Of a stretch of DNA of 35,643 nt, positions 1 through 7,587 are shown piece after piece. The notes beneath the pieces are model-generated. The model saw only the letters and a list, made by a program, of their open reading frames with translations, was not told the DNA's origin and made no database searches. The position numbers were made by a program, and so were the translations under genes. Numbering within the stretch: the stretch's first letter is position 1; every line of letters starts with the position of its first letter. Source of the DNA: Bacteroidaceae bacterium (GTDB lineage: Bacteria > Bacteroidota > Bacteroidia > Bacteroidales > Bacteroidaceae); NCBI GenBank assembly GCA_017940185.1, contig JAGAZE010000049.1:1-35643 (forward strand), read 5' to 3'.

Positions 1-136
1 CAGCACGGCTTTTTCGTTCGTGTCTAGCAATAAAGTATGACTTTTTCGTTCGTGTCTATCAATCCAGTACGACTTCAAAACAACTGTCTACTGTTTCAGC
101 TAATGAAGAGAAAAAGTGTCTAGTAAAATCAGGAAA
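1..136. repeat. 32-bp tandem repeat array, continuing off the left edge
   Basis: Two near-identical units lie at 9-40 and 41-72. They share the 18-base core CTTTTTCGTTCGTGTCTA and differ at a few positions in the remaining 14 bases. Positions 1-8 match the end of a preceding unit at 6 of 8 bases, so the array begins outside the window. The hexamer TGTCTA recurs at 21, 53, 85 and 117, exactly 32 bases apart, so the degenerate stretches 73-104 and 105-136 look like decayed third and fourth units. The period is not a multiple of three, which argues against protein-coding repeats. The conserved part is too short and the variable part too short for a CRISPR array. Confidence 0.75.
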
Positions 137-148
137 AGTCAACTGTTG

Positions 149-236
149 CCCAATCACATTGCAATTGAGCCCCAATCACACTGCAACTATTGCCCAATCA
201 CACTGCAATTGAGCCCCAATCACACTGCAATTAGGC
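149..236. repeat. 22-bp tandem repeat array, four exactly phased units
   Basis: Units start at 149, 171, 193 and 215, each beginning CCCAATCACA(C/T)TGCAA. The last five or so bases alternate: units 1 and 3 end TTGAGC, unit 2 ends CTATTG and unit 4 ends TTAGGC, giving a 44-bp higher-order pattern. ATTGGGCAA at 252-260 is the reverse complement of TTGCCCAAT, which is found at 146-154 and 190-198, so one inverted partial copy follows the array. The spacing equals about two helical turns, as in iterons or stacked operator sites, but it could equally be a neutral minisatellite. It begins 32 bases after the last TGTCTA of the preceding array. Confidence 0.8.
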
Positions 237-686
237 AATACTTGCACACCAATTGGGCAACCGTTGCAGATGCTGGCTTAGAAGGCCTTGTCTGCACACA
301 TTGTCGTGAATGCTTACACTCAAATCGGTCATTAGACTTTAGACCTAACGATGAACCAAGTTGACGATTTGACAAGTTTCTCCTAAATGCCCAAACAACA
401 AAACGACCATCTATAATATTTAACAATAATGCTTGCACCTCGCAACACCATGACAGACAGCGGAAAAGCTGCCGATGGGTGTAAGCGGTGCAGGCGACAA
501 AAAAACGCCTACACCGCTACAACATACTGACAGACAGCGTTTAGCACACGTTTGGTGTAAGCAAATCTGAAAAGTGGAACACAACACTGCAACGAAATAG
601 ACAGGCAACGGCTGGCTCGTTATAATTGATAACTGACAATTGTCAACCCAGCAGTTTGCGCAGATAGTTCATTTAACTATATACCA
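237..686. other. Gene-free region with hairpin and short duplications
   Basis: No reading frame here looks protein-like. Visible structure: the 14-mer AATCGGTCATTAGA at 323-336, which recurs at 9455-9468; the 12-mer TGACAGACAGCG at 451-462 and 528-539, each followed by GGTGTAAGC (478-486 and 554-562), indicating an imperfect duplication of about 77 bases; a hairpin at 485-517; the palindrome TGACAATTGTCA at 634-645; and a small hairpin ATAGTT/AACTAT at 664-680 just beyond the stop of the neighbouring minus-strand permease gene. No clear intrinsic terminator with a T-tract was found for that operon. Confidence 0.6.
485..517. other. Strong intergenic hairpin
   Basis: The arms GCGGTGCAGGCG (485-496) and CGCCTACACCGC (506-517) pair over 12 bases with one mismatch around a nine-base A-rich loop. 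GTA at 481-483 and TAC at 518-520 extend it across a one-base bulge. No T-run follows on either strand, so it is not a classical intrinsic terminator. It could be a structured RNA, a protein-binding palindrome or a remnant of a small repeat element. Confidence 0.6.
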
Positions 687-1928
687 TTAATCCCTCTTTT
701 CTGCTCCCTGTTGTATTCCTTTTCGTTGTCGGCTATAGACGAGGCATGCGGTGCCGAAATATACGATGGCTTGAGCCCAGAGTGCTATCACCTCAGGATG
801 TACGTCGCCCAGTGTGGCACCCATGCTATTGATACGCATATATCCCTGTATGCCGAAGGTGGAGGGAAAGAGCCACGACAATCCCTGCAGGTAGGATGGT
901 ATAGAACTGATGGGCCACGACACTCCTGAAAGGAAGAGCAGCGGCACGCTGGCAAAGACGATGAGCAGAATGACATTTTCGCGATAGCGTACGAGTGCAG
1001 AGATGGTGAGTCCGAAGAAGATGACTGCCAACAGAAAGGGCAAGAGCACCATGGTGAGGTCGTACACATTTCCTATGGCGGTGAAGCGGAAGATGCGCGG
1101 CACTATCATCGTAACGTATGCCGTGAGGGGCAGATAGATGATGAAGTAGCATAGTCCCTTTCCTATGATGTGTATGGGTGCTGCATAGCGCAGTGGTTGT
1201 GTTGTTTGTGCCTTGGGCAGCGGCACGGCAGTCTTGTCGCCCCATCGCCGCTCGCGCGAGGTGCCGGCTATCAGGCCGATGCCGAGCAGCAGCGTCTGCT
1301 GGATGATGAGGATGAGGGCTCCTGGCAGAATGAAGCTACCGTAGCCGCCTGTGGGGTTGAAGATGACCACCTCCTCGTAGTCGAGAGGGTGTGTGAGCAG
1401 TTCGTCCTCGCGGTCGGTATAGGTGTTGCTGGCTGCCACCTGTATGTTTGCGTTCATCGCTGTCGACACGCTGATGGCAGTGAGATACATGGCCTTGTAG
1501 TTGAGCATGAAGGTCATGTCGGTGAGCAGACTGATGTGTGCCTGCTCTCCGCGGTTGATGCACTCGGCAAAGTCGGAAGGGATGTATATGGTGCCGTAGG
1601 ACACCTGCCGCCCCACCAAGTCCTTAGCCTCTTCGAGCGATGTGCAGTGATAGGCAATGTGCAAGTCGGGCGATGCATCGCACATTCGGATAAACTGTCG
1701 GCTTAGTGCAGAATGCGACTTGTCGACAACGGCAATGTCGACATCGCGCACAGTCTCGTTGTTGTATATCCACGAATAAAGCAGCGGATAGATTGGCGGT
1801 GCCACGAAGAAGAAGAGTATCACGCCCTGGTCGCGCAACACCTTGCGTGTTTCGCGCAACCACACCATGCTGATGGCGGTCAGCGCAGCACCGATGCGGT
1901 GGAGGAGTGAACGCTTGCTCTTACTCAT
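687..1928 (-). CDS. ABC-2-type transporter permease (second of pair)
   Basis: Inner-membrane permease of the ABC-2 (YhhJ/YbhS/YbhR) type, 413 residues. One hydrophobic segment lies near residues 34-53, then a large extracytoplasmic domain to about residue 190. Five or six more segments follow in the C-terminal half, including a conserved-looking FLSGVSWPISSIPSYLQ stretch typical of the family. It starts eight bases after the stop of the related upstream permease, so the two are probably co-translated and form a heterodimer. With the adaptor and TolC-like genes upstream it should form a tripartite exporter. The substrate cannot be told from sequence; the family moves drugs, toxic metabolites or envelope lipids. 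No ATP-binding subunit is encoded next to it. Confidence 0.88.
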   Translation of the reverse strand: MSKSKRSLLHRIGAALTAISMVWLRETRKVLRDQGVILFFFVAPPIYPLLYSWIYNNETVRDVDIAVVDKSHSALSRQFIRMCDASPDLHIAYHCTSLEEAKDLVGRQVSYGTIYIPSDFAECINRGEQAHISLLTDMTFMLNYKAMYLTAISVSTAMNANIQVAASNTYTDREDELLTHPLDYEEVVIFNPTGGYGSFILPGALILIIQQTLLLGIGLIAGTSRERRWGDKTAVPLPKAQTTQPLRYAAPIHIIGKGLCYFIIYLPLTAYVTMIVPRIFRFTAIGNVYDLTMVLLPFLLAVIFFGLTISALVRYRENVILLIVFASVPLLFLSGVSWPISSIPSYLQGLSWLFPSTFGIQGYMRINSMGATLGDVHPEVIALWAQAIVYFGTACLVYSRQRKGIQQGAEKRD

Positions 1929-1936
1929 AGGGGGCG

Positions 1937-3097
1937 TTATGGCATATATTTATACTCCTGCATTGCCTTTCGCATGTGTGGCATAGTGAGCAGGGGGAGT
2001 GTGATCATGAGCAACAGTGCCCCAATGTTGACCCAGGCGTAGGGCAAGGGGTATCCGTTGAAGATACATATCTGATAGGTCATGAAGTAGTGTCTCAGCG
2101 GGAACAACTGTGCTGCTGCCTGCAAGGGGGTGTCCATGGCATAGAGCGGCAGTGCCGACCCCACGAGGGAGAAGCTGAGCACTCCCCACAGCGAACAGAT
2201 GCTCATGGCGATGCGCAGGGAGGGCAGCAGTCCGAAGATGAAGGCGGCGAAACCCTGTGCGGCTAGCACGGTGACGATGTCGAGCAACAGGACATATGCC
2301 ACGGGGCCTTGCATGGGGAAGCCGAGCACGTAGCGTTGATAGAGGGTGTTGCCCAGCATCATCGTCACGAAGATGACGGTGTGGGGCAAGAGCTTGCCTG
2401 CCATGGCCTTGCTGATGTGGCCGCCTGCCATGGCAAGCCACTCTTTGGAGGTGCCAAACTTCAGTTCGGTACCCAACGAATAGGCGGTGATGAGCAGTAT
2501 GAAGAGCAACATGCACCCGGGGATGAGCATGGTGGAGAGGTAGGAGTTGTAGTTGACTACGGGGTTGTTGAGCGCATGCATGTCGATGGTGATAGGTTGC
2601 AGGAAGGCGAGTATGGCTTTGTCGGTAAATCCCCTTGCGGCCATTACCTTCTGCCCTACGCTTGCCGAGACGAGCATGCACAGTGTCTTCATGTCACGCA
2701 TGAGTAATGCTCCGGAAACGAGGGTGGTCTCCGACACGTAGAACGACACTGTGGGCTGCTTGTTGGCCATAAGTTCTTCGGTCATGCCACGCGGGATAAG
2801 CAAGAAGGCATAAATCCGATTGCGCTGTATCGCGTTGCGCGCCTCCGATACGGAGTTATAGTGTGCCACTACGTCGGTGGTTTGGAAGGTCTCCAGCCGA
2901 CGTATCATGGCACGCGTGGTGGAGGTGCCGTCAAGGTCGACGATGCCCACAGGCATCTTCTGCGGTTGCCCCTCGTTCATCATCGAAGTGAAGAGCAGCG
3001 TGACGAGTATGGGAAAGAGCACCATGCAGCACAGGTACATGGGATTACGGCTCATGAAGCCGCACTCGCGCAAGGCTATGTTGATGATGCTTCGCAC
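1937..3097 (-). CDS. ABC-2-type transporter permease (first of pair)
   Basis: Second permease of the same fold, about 386 residues. One membrane segment is near the N-terminus (CCMVLFPILVTLLFTSMM), followed by a soluble extracytoplasmic domain. A C-terminal bundle of about five segments contains FSLVGSALPLYAMDTPLQ, the counterpart of the motif in the downstream permease. The start chosen is a GTG five bases after the stop of the adaptor gene, which gives the N-terminal length usual for the family. An ATG at 3157 would add 20 residues but overlap the adaptor by about 56 bases. The gene is coupled on both sides within the minus-strand operon. The function is inferred from family and context. 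Confidence 0.85.
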   Translation of the reverse strand: MRSIINIALRECGFMSRNPMYLCCMVLFPILVTLLFTSMMNEGQPQKMPVGIVDLDGTSTTRAMIRRLETFQTTDVVAHYNSVSEARNAIQRNRIYAFLLIPRGMTEELMANKQPTVSFYVSETTLVSGALLMRDMKTLCMLVSASVGQKVMAARGFTDKAILAFLQPITIDMHALNNPVVNYNSYLSTMLIPGCMLLFILLITAYSLGTELKFGTSKEWLAMAGGHISKAMAGKLLPHTVIFVTMMLGNTLYQRYVLGFPMQGPVAYVLLLDIVTVLAAQGFAAFIFGLLPSLRIAMSICSLWGVLSFSLVGSALPLYAMDTPLQAAAQLFPLRHYFMTYQICIFNGYPLPYAWVNIGALLLMITLPLLTMPHMRKAMQEYKYMP

Positions 3098-3101
3098 AAG
3101 G

Positions 3102-4100
3102 CTATTGGTTGTTGTCTCTGCGTATGATGAGCGACATGCCGGGCCGCAGGCCGTCAACTTTCTGCAGCGGACGGGCCTTCACCTCAAAGGTCTTCAGGTC
3201 GTATTGGCCAGTGGTCTTTGTCGCTTTCCACGTGGCATAGGATCCCTGGTCCTTGATGTAGTAGACCTTCAGGTCGAGTTCCTTGTCGAGTGCTGGTGAG
3301 TAGACGCGAAGAGTGGTGCCCATCTTGAGTCCGCGCAATTGATCTTCGCGCACGTTGAACGTGCCCCACATGTCGTTGATGATGGAGATGTTCATGATGG
3401 GCGATCCTGTGCCGACGAGTTCGCCCACCTTGGCAAACACCTCGCTCACCTCGCCATCGATTTGCGCTATCTGCACTGTCTCGCGCATGTAGGACCTCAC
3501 CTCCTGCACGGCTCCTCGCGCTTGGTTCACCTTGGCTGCCGCTGCTGCTCGCTCTTCGCTGCGCGCACCGTTGACGGCCATGTCGTACTGACTCTTGGCT
3601 GCCTTGCACTGCGCCTGCATGGCTTCGAAGTTGGCGAGTGCCTCGTCGCGCTTCTGCGCTGTCATCACACCTTCGTCGTAGAGACGCTGCACACGGTTGT
3701 AGGATTTCTCGGCGATTTCCATGCCGGCCTTGGCCTGCTGCCACAGCTCATAGGCACCTTGTATCTGCTCGCTGCGTGCACCGTTGTTGGCCATCTGGCT
3801 CATGGCCGACGCAGCATTCTCCACGCTGAGCGCCTGTGTCTGCTTGGCGTTGACCTCGGGGGCGTCGAGGATGGCAAGTGTATCGCCGGCATGAACATAG
3901 TCGCCTTCTTTCACCTTCAGCTCAAGAATGCGGCCGGGAACTTTGCTCGACACGCGATATTCGCTCACCTCAACATCGCCCTGTATCACTTCCTCAGGCT
4001 TGTGCTTGAAAATGGCGCCAATCACGATGAAGACGACGACGGCACCGATGAAGGCGGCAAGGGCCAGAATGATGTTATTGACCTGTCTTTTGGTAGCCAT
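3102..4100 (-). CDS. HlyD/EmrA-type periplasmic adaptor (membrane fusion protein)
   Basis: Membrane fusion protein of 332 residues linking the inner-membrane permeases to the TolC-like channel. A single N-terminal anchor spans about residues 8-31. The first half of the lipoyl-like domain follows (YRVSSKVPGRILELKVKEGD, about 48-67), then a long Ala/Gln-rich helical hairpin at about 85-205. The hairpin holds two similar NGARSE blocks, suggesting duplicated heptads. The second lipoyl half and beta-barrel follow (GEVSEVFAKVGELVGTGSPI), ending with GLRPGMSLIIRR. It lies 52 bases downstream of the TolC-like gene and directly ahead of both permeases, the usual layout of an export operon. Confidence 0.92.
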   Translation of the reverse strand: MATKRQVNNIILALAAFIGAVVVFIVIGAIFKHKPEEVIQGDVEVSEYRVSSKVPGRILELKVKEGDYVHAGDTLAILDAPEVNAKQTQALSVENAASAMSQMANNGARSEQIQGAYELWQQAKAGMEIAEKSYNRVQRLYDEGVMTAQKRDEALANFEAMQAQCKAAKSQYDMAVNGARSEERAAAAAKVNQARGAVQEVRSYMRETVQIAQIDGEVSEVFAKVGELVGTGSPIMNISIINDMWGTFNVREDQLRGLKMGTTLRVYSPALDKELDLKVYYIKDQGSYATWKATKTTGQYDLKTFEVKARPLQKVDGLRPGMSLIIRRDNNQ

Positions 4101-4152
4101 GGTTGTTGGAAATATATCTGATTGTTGTTGTTTGTTCTTGTGTAGGGAGGTG

Positions 4153-5637
4153 CTACAGCCTGCCCAGTGCTTTGCTGAGCGCCACCTGTGCGAGACGGAG
4201 TTCTACTTCGGCATCTATCTTCTGGCTCATGGCCTGTTGCCATGCTGTCTGTGCTGCCATCACATCGGTAGCATCGATGACACCCTCACGGAAACCCACA
4301 TTGGCGCAGCGCAGGTTTTCCTCGGCGCTGCGGATGTGCTCAACGGCAGATGCCAGCTTCTTTTTTGCTTCGGTCACCTTGTAGCGCCCTTGCGCTATCT
4401 GCAGGTCGATTTTCTCGGTCAGCTCTTCGAGCTCTATCTCACTGATGCGTGTTGCTGTGCGCGCCATATTGAGCTTGTAGCGTCCTTCGTTCCAGCTCCA
4501 TATGGGTATGCGTGCTGTGAGGCCAACATTCCACATGCCCTTAAATCGACGTTCGAAACCATTGAAGGCATTAGGATTGCTGATGAGGTATCCTCCTGTG
4601 AGTGCCACCTGCGGGAGATAGGCTGCGCGCGTTAGTTTCTGCTGTTGGCGGCTCAGGTCGACGGCACCTTGCAGCAGGCGCACTTCGGGTCGGTCGGTAG
4701 AGTAGAATGGTGTGGGGTCGTCGGCGATGAGGGCACGATATGCCGTGGTATCGCCCTCGTCGGCGAGGCGAAGGCTGTCGCTGATGGGCAGTCCACACTG
4801 CTGACAGAGCAACATGCGTGCCAGCGACACACCGTTGTCGACCTGTGTCTGCTGCATCTCGGCCTCATTGACACGCACGTCAACTTTGAGTCCGTCTGCA
4901 CGCGTCGCCACGCCTTCGTCGATCATCACATGCACATCGCGGCTGAGCTGCCTGACAAGGTCGAGATAGCTGGCCGCCAACCGCTGCTTGCCTGCCAGGG
5001 CAACGATGGTCCAGTAAGTCTTGTCGATGTCGTAGAGCGTGGCTTGGCGCTGCATCTCAATGTTGTCGTCGACAAGGGCAACGCTAATGTCGGCCATTCT
5101 GTTAGCTGCTGTGATGGCTCCTCCTACGTAGATGGGTTGTGTGAGCATCACCGAGCCCACCCACATCTGGTGAGTGTCGGTGCGGAAGGCACTACGTATC
5201 TTCTTGCCAAGGTTGTCGCCTGCCGTGGCTATGGGAATACCTCCGCGCTGCAATGCCTCGGTTAGTGCGTTGGCGGTGGCGGAGGAGATGATGCCGTCTG
5301 CCAGGAGGCGCGACACAATGTCGCCGGCAGCACTAGTGAGCGTGGCGGCGAAGTTGGTTCCCAGATGGCTCAGCGCATATTTTTGGTCGGCGTTGAGTAT
5401 AGACAGCTCACGGTCGAACAGCTGATAGCTTGCCAGGGCGTTCACCTTGGGCAGGCGCAGCGTGCGGGCAGCCTTCTGCGCATTGAGGGCCATGTCTTTC
5501 TTCAGTTGCGTGGCAGTGAAAATCTTATTGTTGTGCAAGGCCAGCTCACGACATTGCGAGAGCGAATACACCTGCTGCGCAGTACTGGGAAGCACACCAT
5601 ATATATATATAAGCAGAAAGAAACAAAGACGATGCAT
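4153..5637 (-). CDS. TolC-family outer-membrane efflux protein
   Basis: Outer-membrane factor of 494 residues with an N-terminal signal peptide (about residues 1-20, ending STAQQ) and the two repeated TolC halves. The first opens with YSLSQCRELALHNN and contains TQPIYVGGAI. The second contains LTARIPIWSWNEGRYK. Between them lie long coiled-coil helices. A stretch of about 60 residues around 70-130, rich in Ala and Gly (TSAAGDIVSRLLADGIISS and onward), sits where many family members have a short beta-loop and looks like an insertion. It is the first gene of the four-gene export operon and has a promoter-like element just upstream on the same strand. Confidence 0.92.
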   Translation of the reverse strand: MHRLCFFLLIYIYGVLPSTAQQVYSLSQCRELALHNNKIFTATQLKKDMALNAQKAARTLRLPKVNALASYQLFDRELSILNADQKYALSHLGTNFAATLTSAAGDIVSRLLADGIISSATANALTEALQRGGIPIATAGDNLGKKIRSAFRTDTHQMWVGSVMLTQPIYVGGAITAANRMADISVALVDDNIEMQRQATLYDIDKTYWTIVALAGKQRLAASYLDLVRQLSRDVHVMIDEGVATRADGLKVDVRVNEAEMQQTQVDNGVSLARMLLCQQCGLPISDSLRLADEGDTTAYRALIADDPTPFYSTDRPEVRLLQGAVDLSRQQQKLTRAAYLPQVALTGGYLISNPNAFNGFERRFKGMWNVGLTARIPIWSWNEGRYKLNMARTATRISEIELEELTEKIDLQIAQGRYKVTEAKKKLASAVEHIRSAEENLRCANVGFREGVIDATDVMAAQTAWQQAMSQKIDAEVELRLAQVALSKALGRL

Positions 5638-5672
5638 AGCTGTATTGGGTTATCATTGTTGTTTTCCGCCGA

Positions 5673-5703
5673 CAAAGTTAGAGATAATTCTTTTAGTTGC
5701 AAT
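5673..5703 (-). promoter_or_regulatory. Putative promoter of the TolC/HlyD/ABC operon
   Basis: Read on the minus strand, TAACTTTG (5680 to 5673) fits the Bacteroidota -7 consensus TAnnTTTG. ATTG (5703 to 5700) lies 19 bases upstream, in the -33 position. The start codon follows about 35 bases downstream. The site shares the divergent gap with the nhaD promoter. Confidence 0.55.
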
Positions 5704-5710
5704 TTTAATG

Positions 5711-5739
5711 TTTGATAAAAGAAAAACCCTTTACCTTTG
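5711..5739 (+). promoter_or_regulatory. Putative nhaD promoter
   Basis: TTTG (5711-5714) and TACCTTTG (5732-5739) are separated by 17 bases, close to the Bacteroidota sigma-ABfr consensus (TTTG, 19-21 bases, TAnnTTTG). The nhaD ATG lies 46 bases beyond the -7 element. Confidence 0.6.
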
Positions 5740-5785
5740 CAGCCCCTATCATTCACTATAAACGAATTTATCTCCATCACCCATC

Positions 5786-7129
5786 ATGTCTACCCTTACG
5801 CTAGCCATCGTCGTAGTGTTTTGCCTAGGCTACTTTTGCATCGCCATTGAGAGCAAGCTGAAAATCAACAAGGCCGCCATTGCCATGCTGATGTTTGTGC
5901 TGTGCTGGACATTGTTTATGATTGATCCGTCGCAGTATCTTCCCGAAGCAGTGGGCAAGATGAAGGCGCTGGTGGTGAGTGGTGCCATTGAGCACCACCT
6001 TGGTGTGACCGCCACTACGCTGTTTTTCCTCATGGGCGCCATGACGATTGTAGAACTGGTAGATCAGAACGGCGGGTTCAACTTTGTGCGCGACACCCTG
6101 CAGACATCGTCAAAGCGCAAACTATTGTGGCGCATCGCCTTCATGACGTTTTTTCTCTCAGCCATTCTCGACAATCTCACCACGTCGATAGTGATGATTA
6201 TGATACTGCGCAAGTTGGTGAGCGACCAAAAGGAGCGCTTGCTCTATGCGGGTTTGGTGGTGATAGCAGCCAACTCAGGCGGTGCCTTCTCGGTGATAGG
6301 CGACGTGACCACCATCATGCTGTGGAACCGAGGTGTGATCACGGCACTAGGCGTGTTATTGGAGATATTTATCCCCTCTCTCGTCTCCATGCTCATCCCC
6401 GCCTACATCATCTCACGCACGCTGCATGGCAACGTAACCTACACGCCGCAGCAGGCACAAACCATGCAAGCCAACGAACTAACAGTATCTCAGCGCAAGT
6501 CAATCTTCTACCTTGGCGTGGGCGGTCTCGTCTTCGTGCCCATCTTCAAGAGCATCACCCATCTGCCACCATTCGTGGGAATACTGCTCGTTCTCAGCGT
6601 GCTGTGGACCGTTACGGAGGTTTTCTATGCCAACCTGAAGGAAGAGGAGGAGAAGGGCGCCATGCAAAAACGTGTCACGCAGATGCTCAAGCGTATAGAC
6701 ATGTCTACCATCCTATTCTTCCTTGGCATTCTCATGGCAGTGGCATGCCTAGAGACCATCGGCGTGCTCACATCGCTCGGCAAAGGCCTCGATGTGGCAT
6801 TCGGAGGCAATCACTATATGGTGACTGGCATTATTGGCGTGCTCTCCAGCATCGTCGACAATGTCCCCCTCGTGGCAGGATGCATGGGAATGTATCCCGT
6901 GCAGGCAGTGGGCGACATGGCGGTAGACGGCATATTCTGGCAACTGCTGGCATACTGCGCCGGTGTGGGTGGATCCATGCTCATCATTGGCTCGGCAGCT
7001 GGCGTAGTGGTCATGGGACTGGAGAAGATAACCTTTGGCTGGTATCTGCGCCACATCACATGGCTGGCATTCGTGGGATATGTGGCAGGCATGCTCATCT
7101 ATTGGGTGGAGCGCATGCTGTTCTTCTGA
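5786..7129 (+). CDS. nhaD: Na+/H+ antiporter NhaD
   Basis: Integral membrane antiporter of 447 residues that exchanges cytoplasmic Na+ (or Li+) for external H+, keeping internal sodium and pH in range. About eleven or twelve hydrophobic segments cover the whole chain. Conserved polar patches of the NhaD/ion-transporter superfamily are visible: DNLTTSIVM (129-137), AANSGGAFSVIGDVTT (161-176), and late in the protein GVGGSMLIIGSAAGVV. The length matches NhaD. It is a single-gene unit divergent from the exporter operon, with its own promoter and a hairpin after the stop. In this genome it probably works alongside the sodium-pumping decarboxylase parts encoded further right. Confidence 0.92.
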   Translation: MSTLTLAIVVVFCLGYFCIAIESKLKINKAAIAMLMFVLCWTLFMIDPSQYLPEAVGKMKALVVSGAIEHHLGVTATTLFFLMGAMTIVELVDQNGGFNFVRDTLQTSSKRKLLWRIAFMTFFLSAILDNLTTSIVMIMILRKLVSDQKERLLYAGLVVIAANSGGAFSVIGDVTTIMLWNRGVITALGVLLEIFIPSLVSMLIPAYIISRTLHGNVTYTPQQAQTMQANELTVSQRKSIFYLGVGGLVFVPIFKSITHLPPFVGILLVLSVLWTVTEVFYANLKEEEEKGAMQKRVTQMLKRIDMSTILFFLGILMAVACLETIGVLTSLGKGLDVAFGGNHYMVTGIIGVLSSIVDNVPLVAGCMGMYPVQAVGDMAVDGIFWQLLAYCAGVGGSMLIIGSAAGVVVMGLEKITFGWYLRHITWLAFVGYVAGMLIYWVERMLFF

Positions 7130-7148
7130 TAACAAATCGGCATACACG

Positions 7149-7192
7149 AGAGAGAGACACTGTCCTGCGCGAAAAGGTGTCTCTCTCTTTGT
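7149..7192 (+). terminator. Possible nhaD terminator hairpin
   Basis: AGAGAGAGACAC (7149-7160) and GTGTCTCTCTCT (7177-7188) form a perfect 12-bp stem with a 16-base loop, 20 bases after the nhaD stop. The tail TTTGTT is only weakly T-rich, so termination efficiency is uncertain. The remaining gap to 7323 shows no other structure I can interpret. Confidence 0.45.
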
Positions 7193-7323
7193 TACTATGT
7201 GTGTGATGACGGTCAGCAGGGCTTGTGCAGACGTTGGAATTCATCCTTCGTTTTGCTTTTCCGCTTTGTCCTCCGGCCTTTACGCCATAGCATAGCTCAA
7301 GCAAGTTTAGGTCTGCTCAGTGC

Positions 7324-7539
7324 TTAACGAAAACGTTGATCTACTTCCTTCACTATACGGGGCTTTTGTTCGTCGCCCTTATATTCTTTTATGTAGTTGA
7401 AGTATACAAAGGCGAGTGCGCCCGCCAACACCAGCATGATGATGGTCTTTACCAGACAACTTGCCATGCGCTTGATGCACAAAAAAACCACCAGAAGTAT
7501 GCCAATGCCTATCAGGAGGGCGAGGATGTTGTTTTCCAT
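7324..7539 (-). CDS. Small two-helix membrane protein, function unknown
   Basis: Seventy-one residues. Two hydrophobic helices (about 6-22 and 32-49) are separated by a short basic loop with KRMASCLVK. The C-terminal tail is charged and probably soluble. It starts 48 bases downstream of the pseudouridine synthase gene on the same strand, so the two are probably co-transcribed. I recognise no family. It is likely a real gene because of its gene-like spacing, its clear two-helix topology and the absence of a better frame. Confidence 0.6.
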   Translation of the reverse strand: MENNILALLIGIGILLVVFLCIKRMASCLVKTIIMLVLAGALAFVYFNYIKEYKGDEQKPRIVKEVDQRFR

Positions 7540-7587
7540 GGTATGGTAGTAGTTGTTATTGTATGTCGTTATGTCGTTGTGATGTTG

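Noticed and set aside
1-136. CRISPR array
   Set aside because: The conserved core is about 18 bases with only 14 variable bases between, later units are degenerate, and no cas gene is present.
116-608. Small reading frames on both strands in the left gap
   Set aside because: They run through tandem repeats with periods not divisible by three and give low-complexity, Cys/His-rich peptides without protein-like pattern.
6127-7206. 359-codon frame inside nhaD
   Set aside because: Arg/His-rich out-of-frame reading of a clear membrane antiporter gene.
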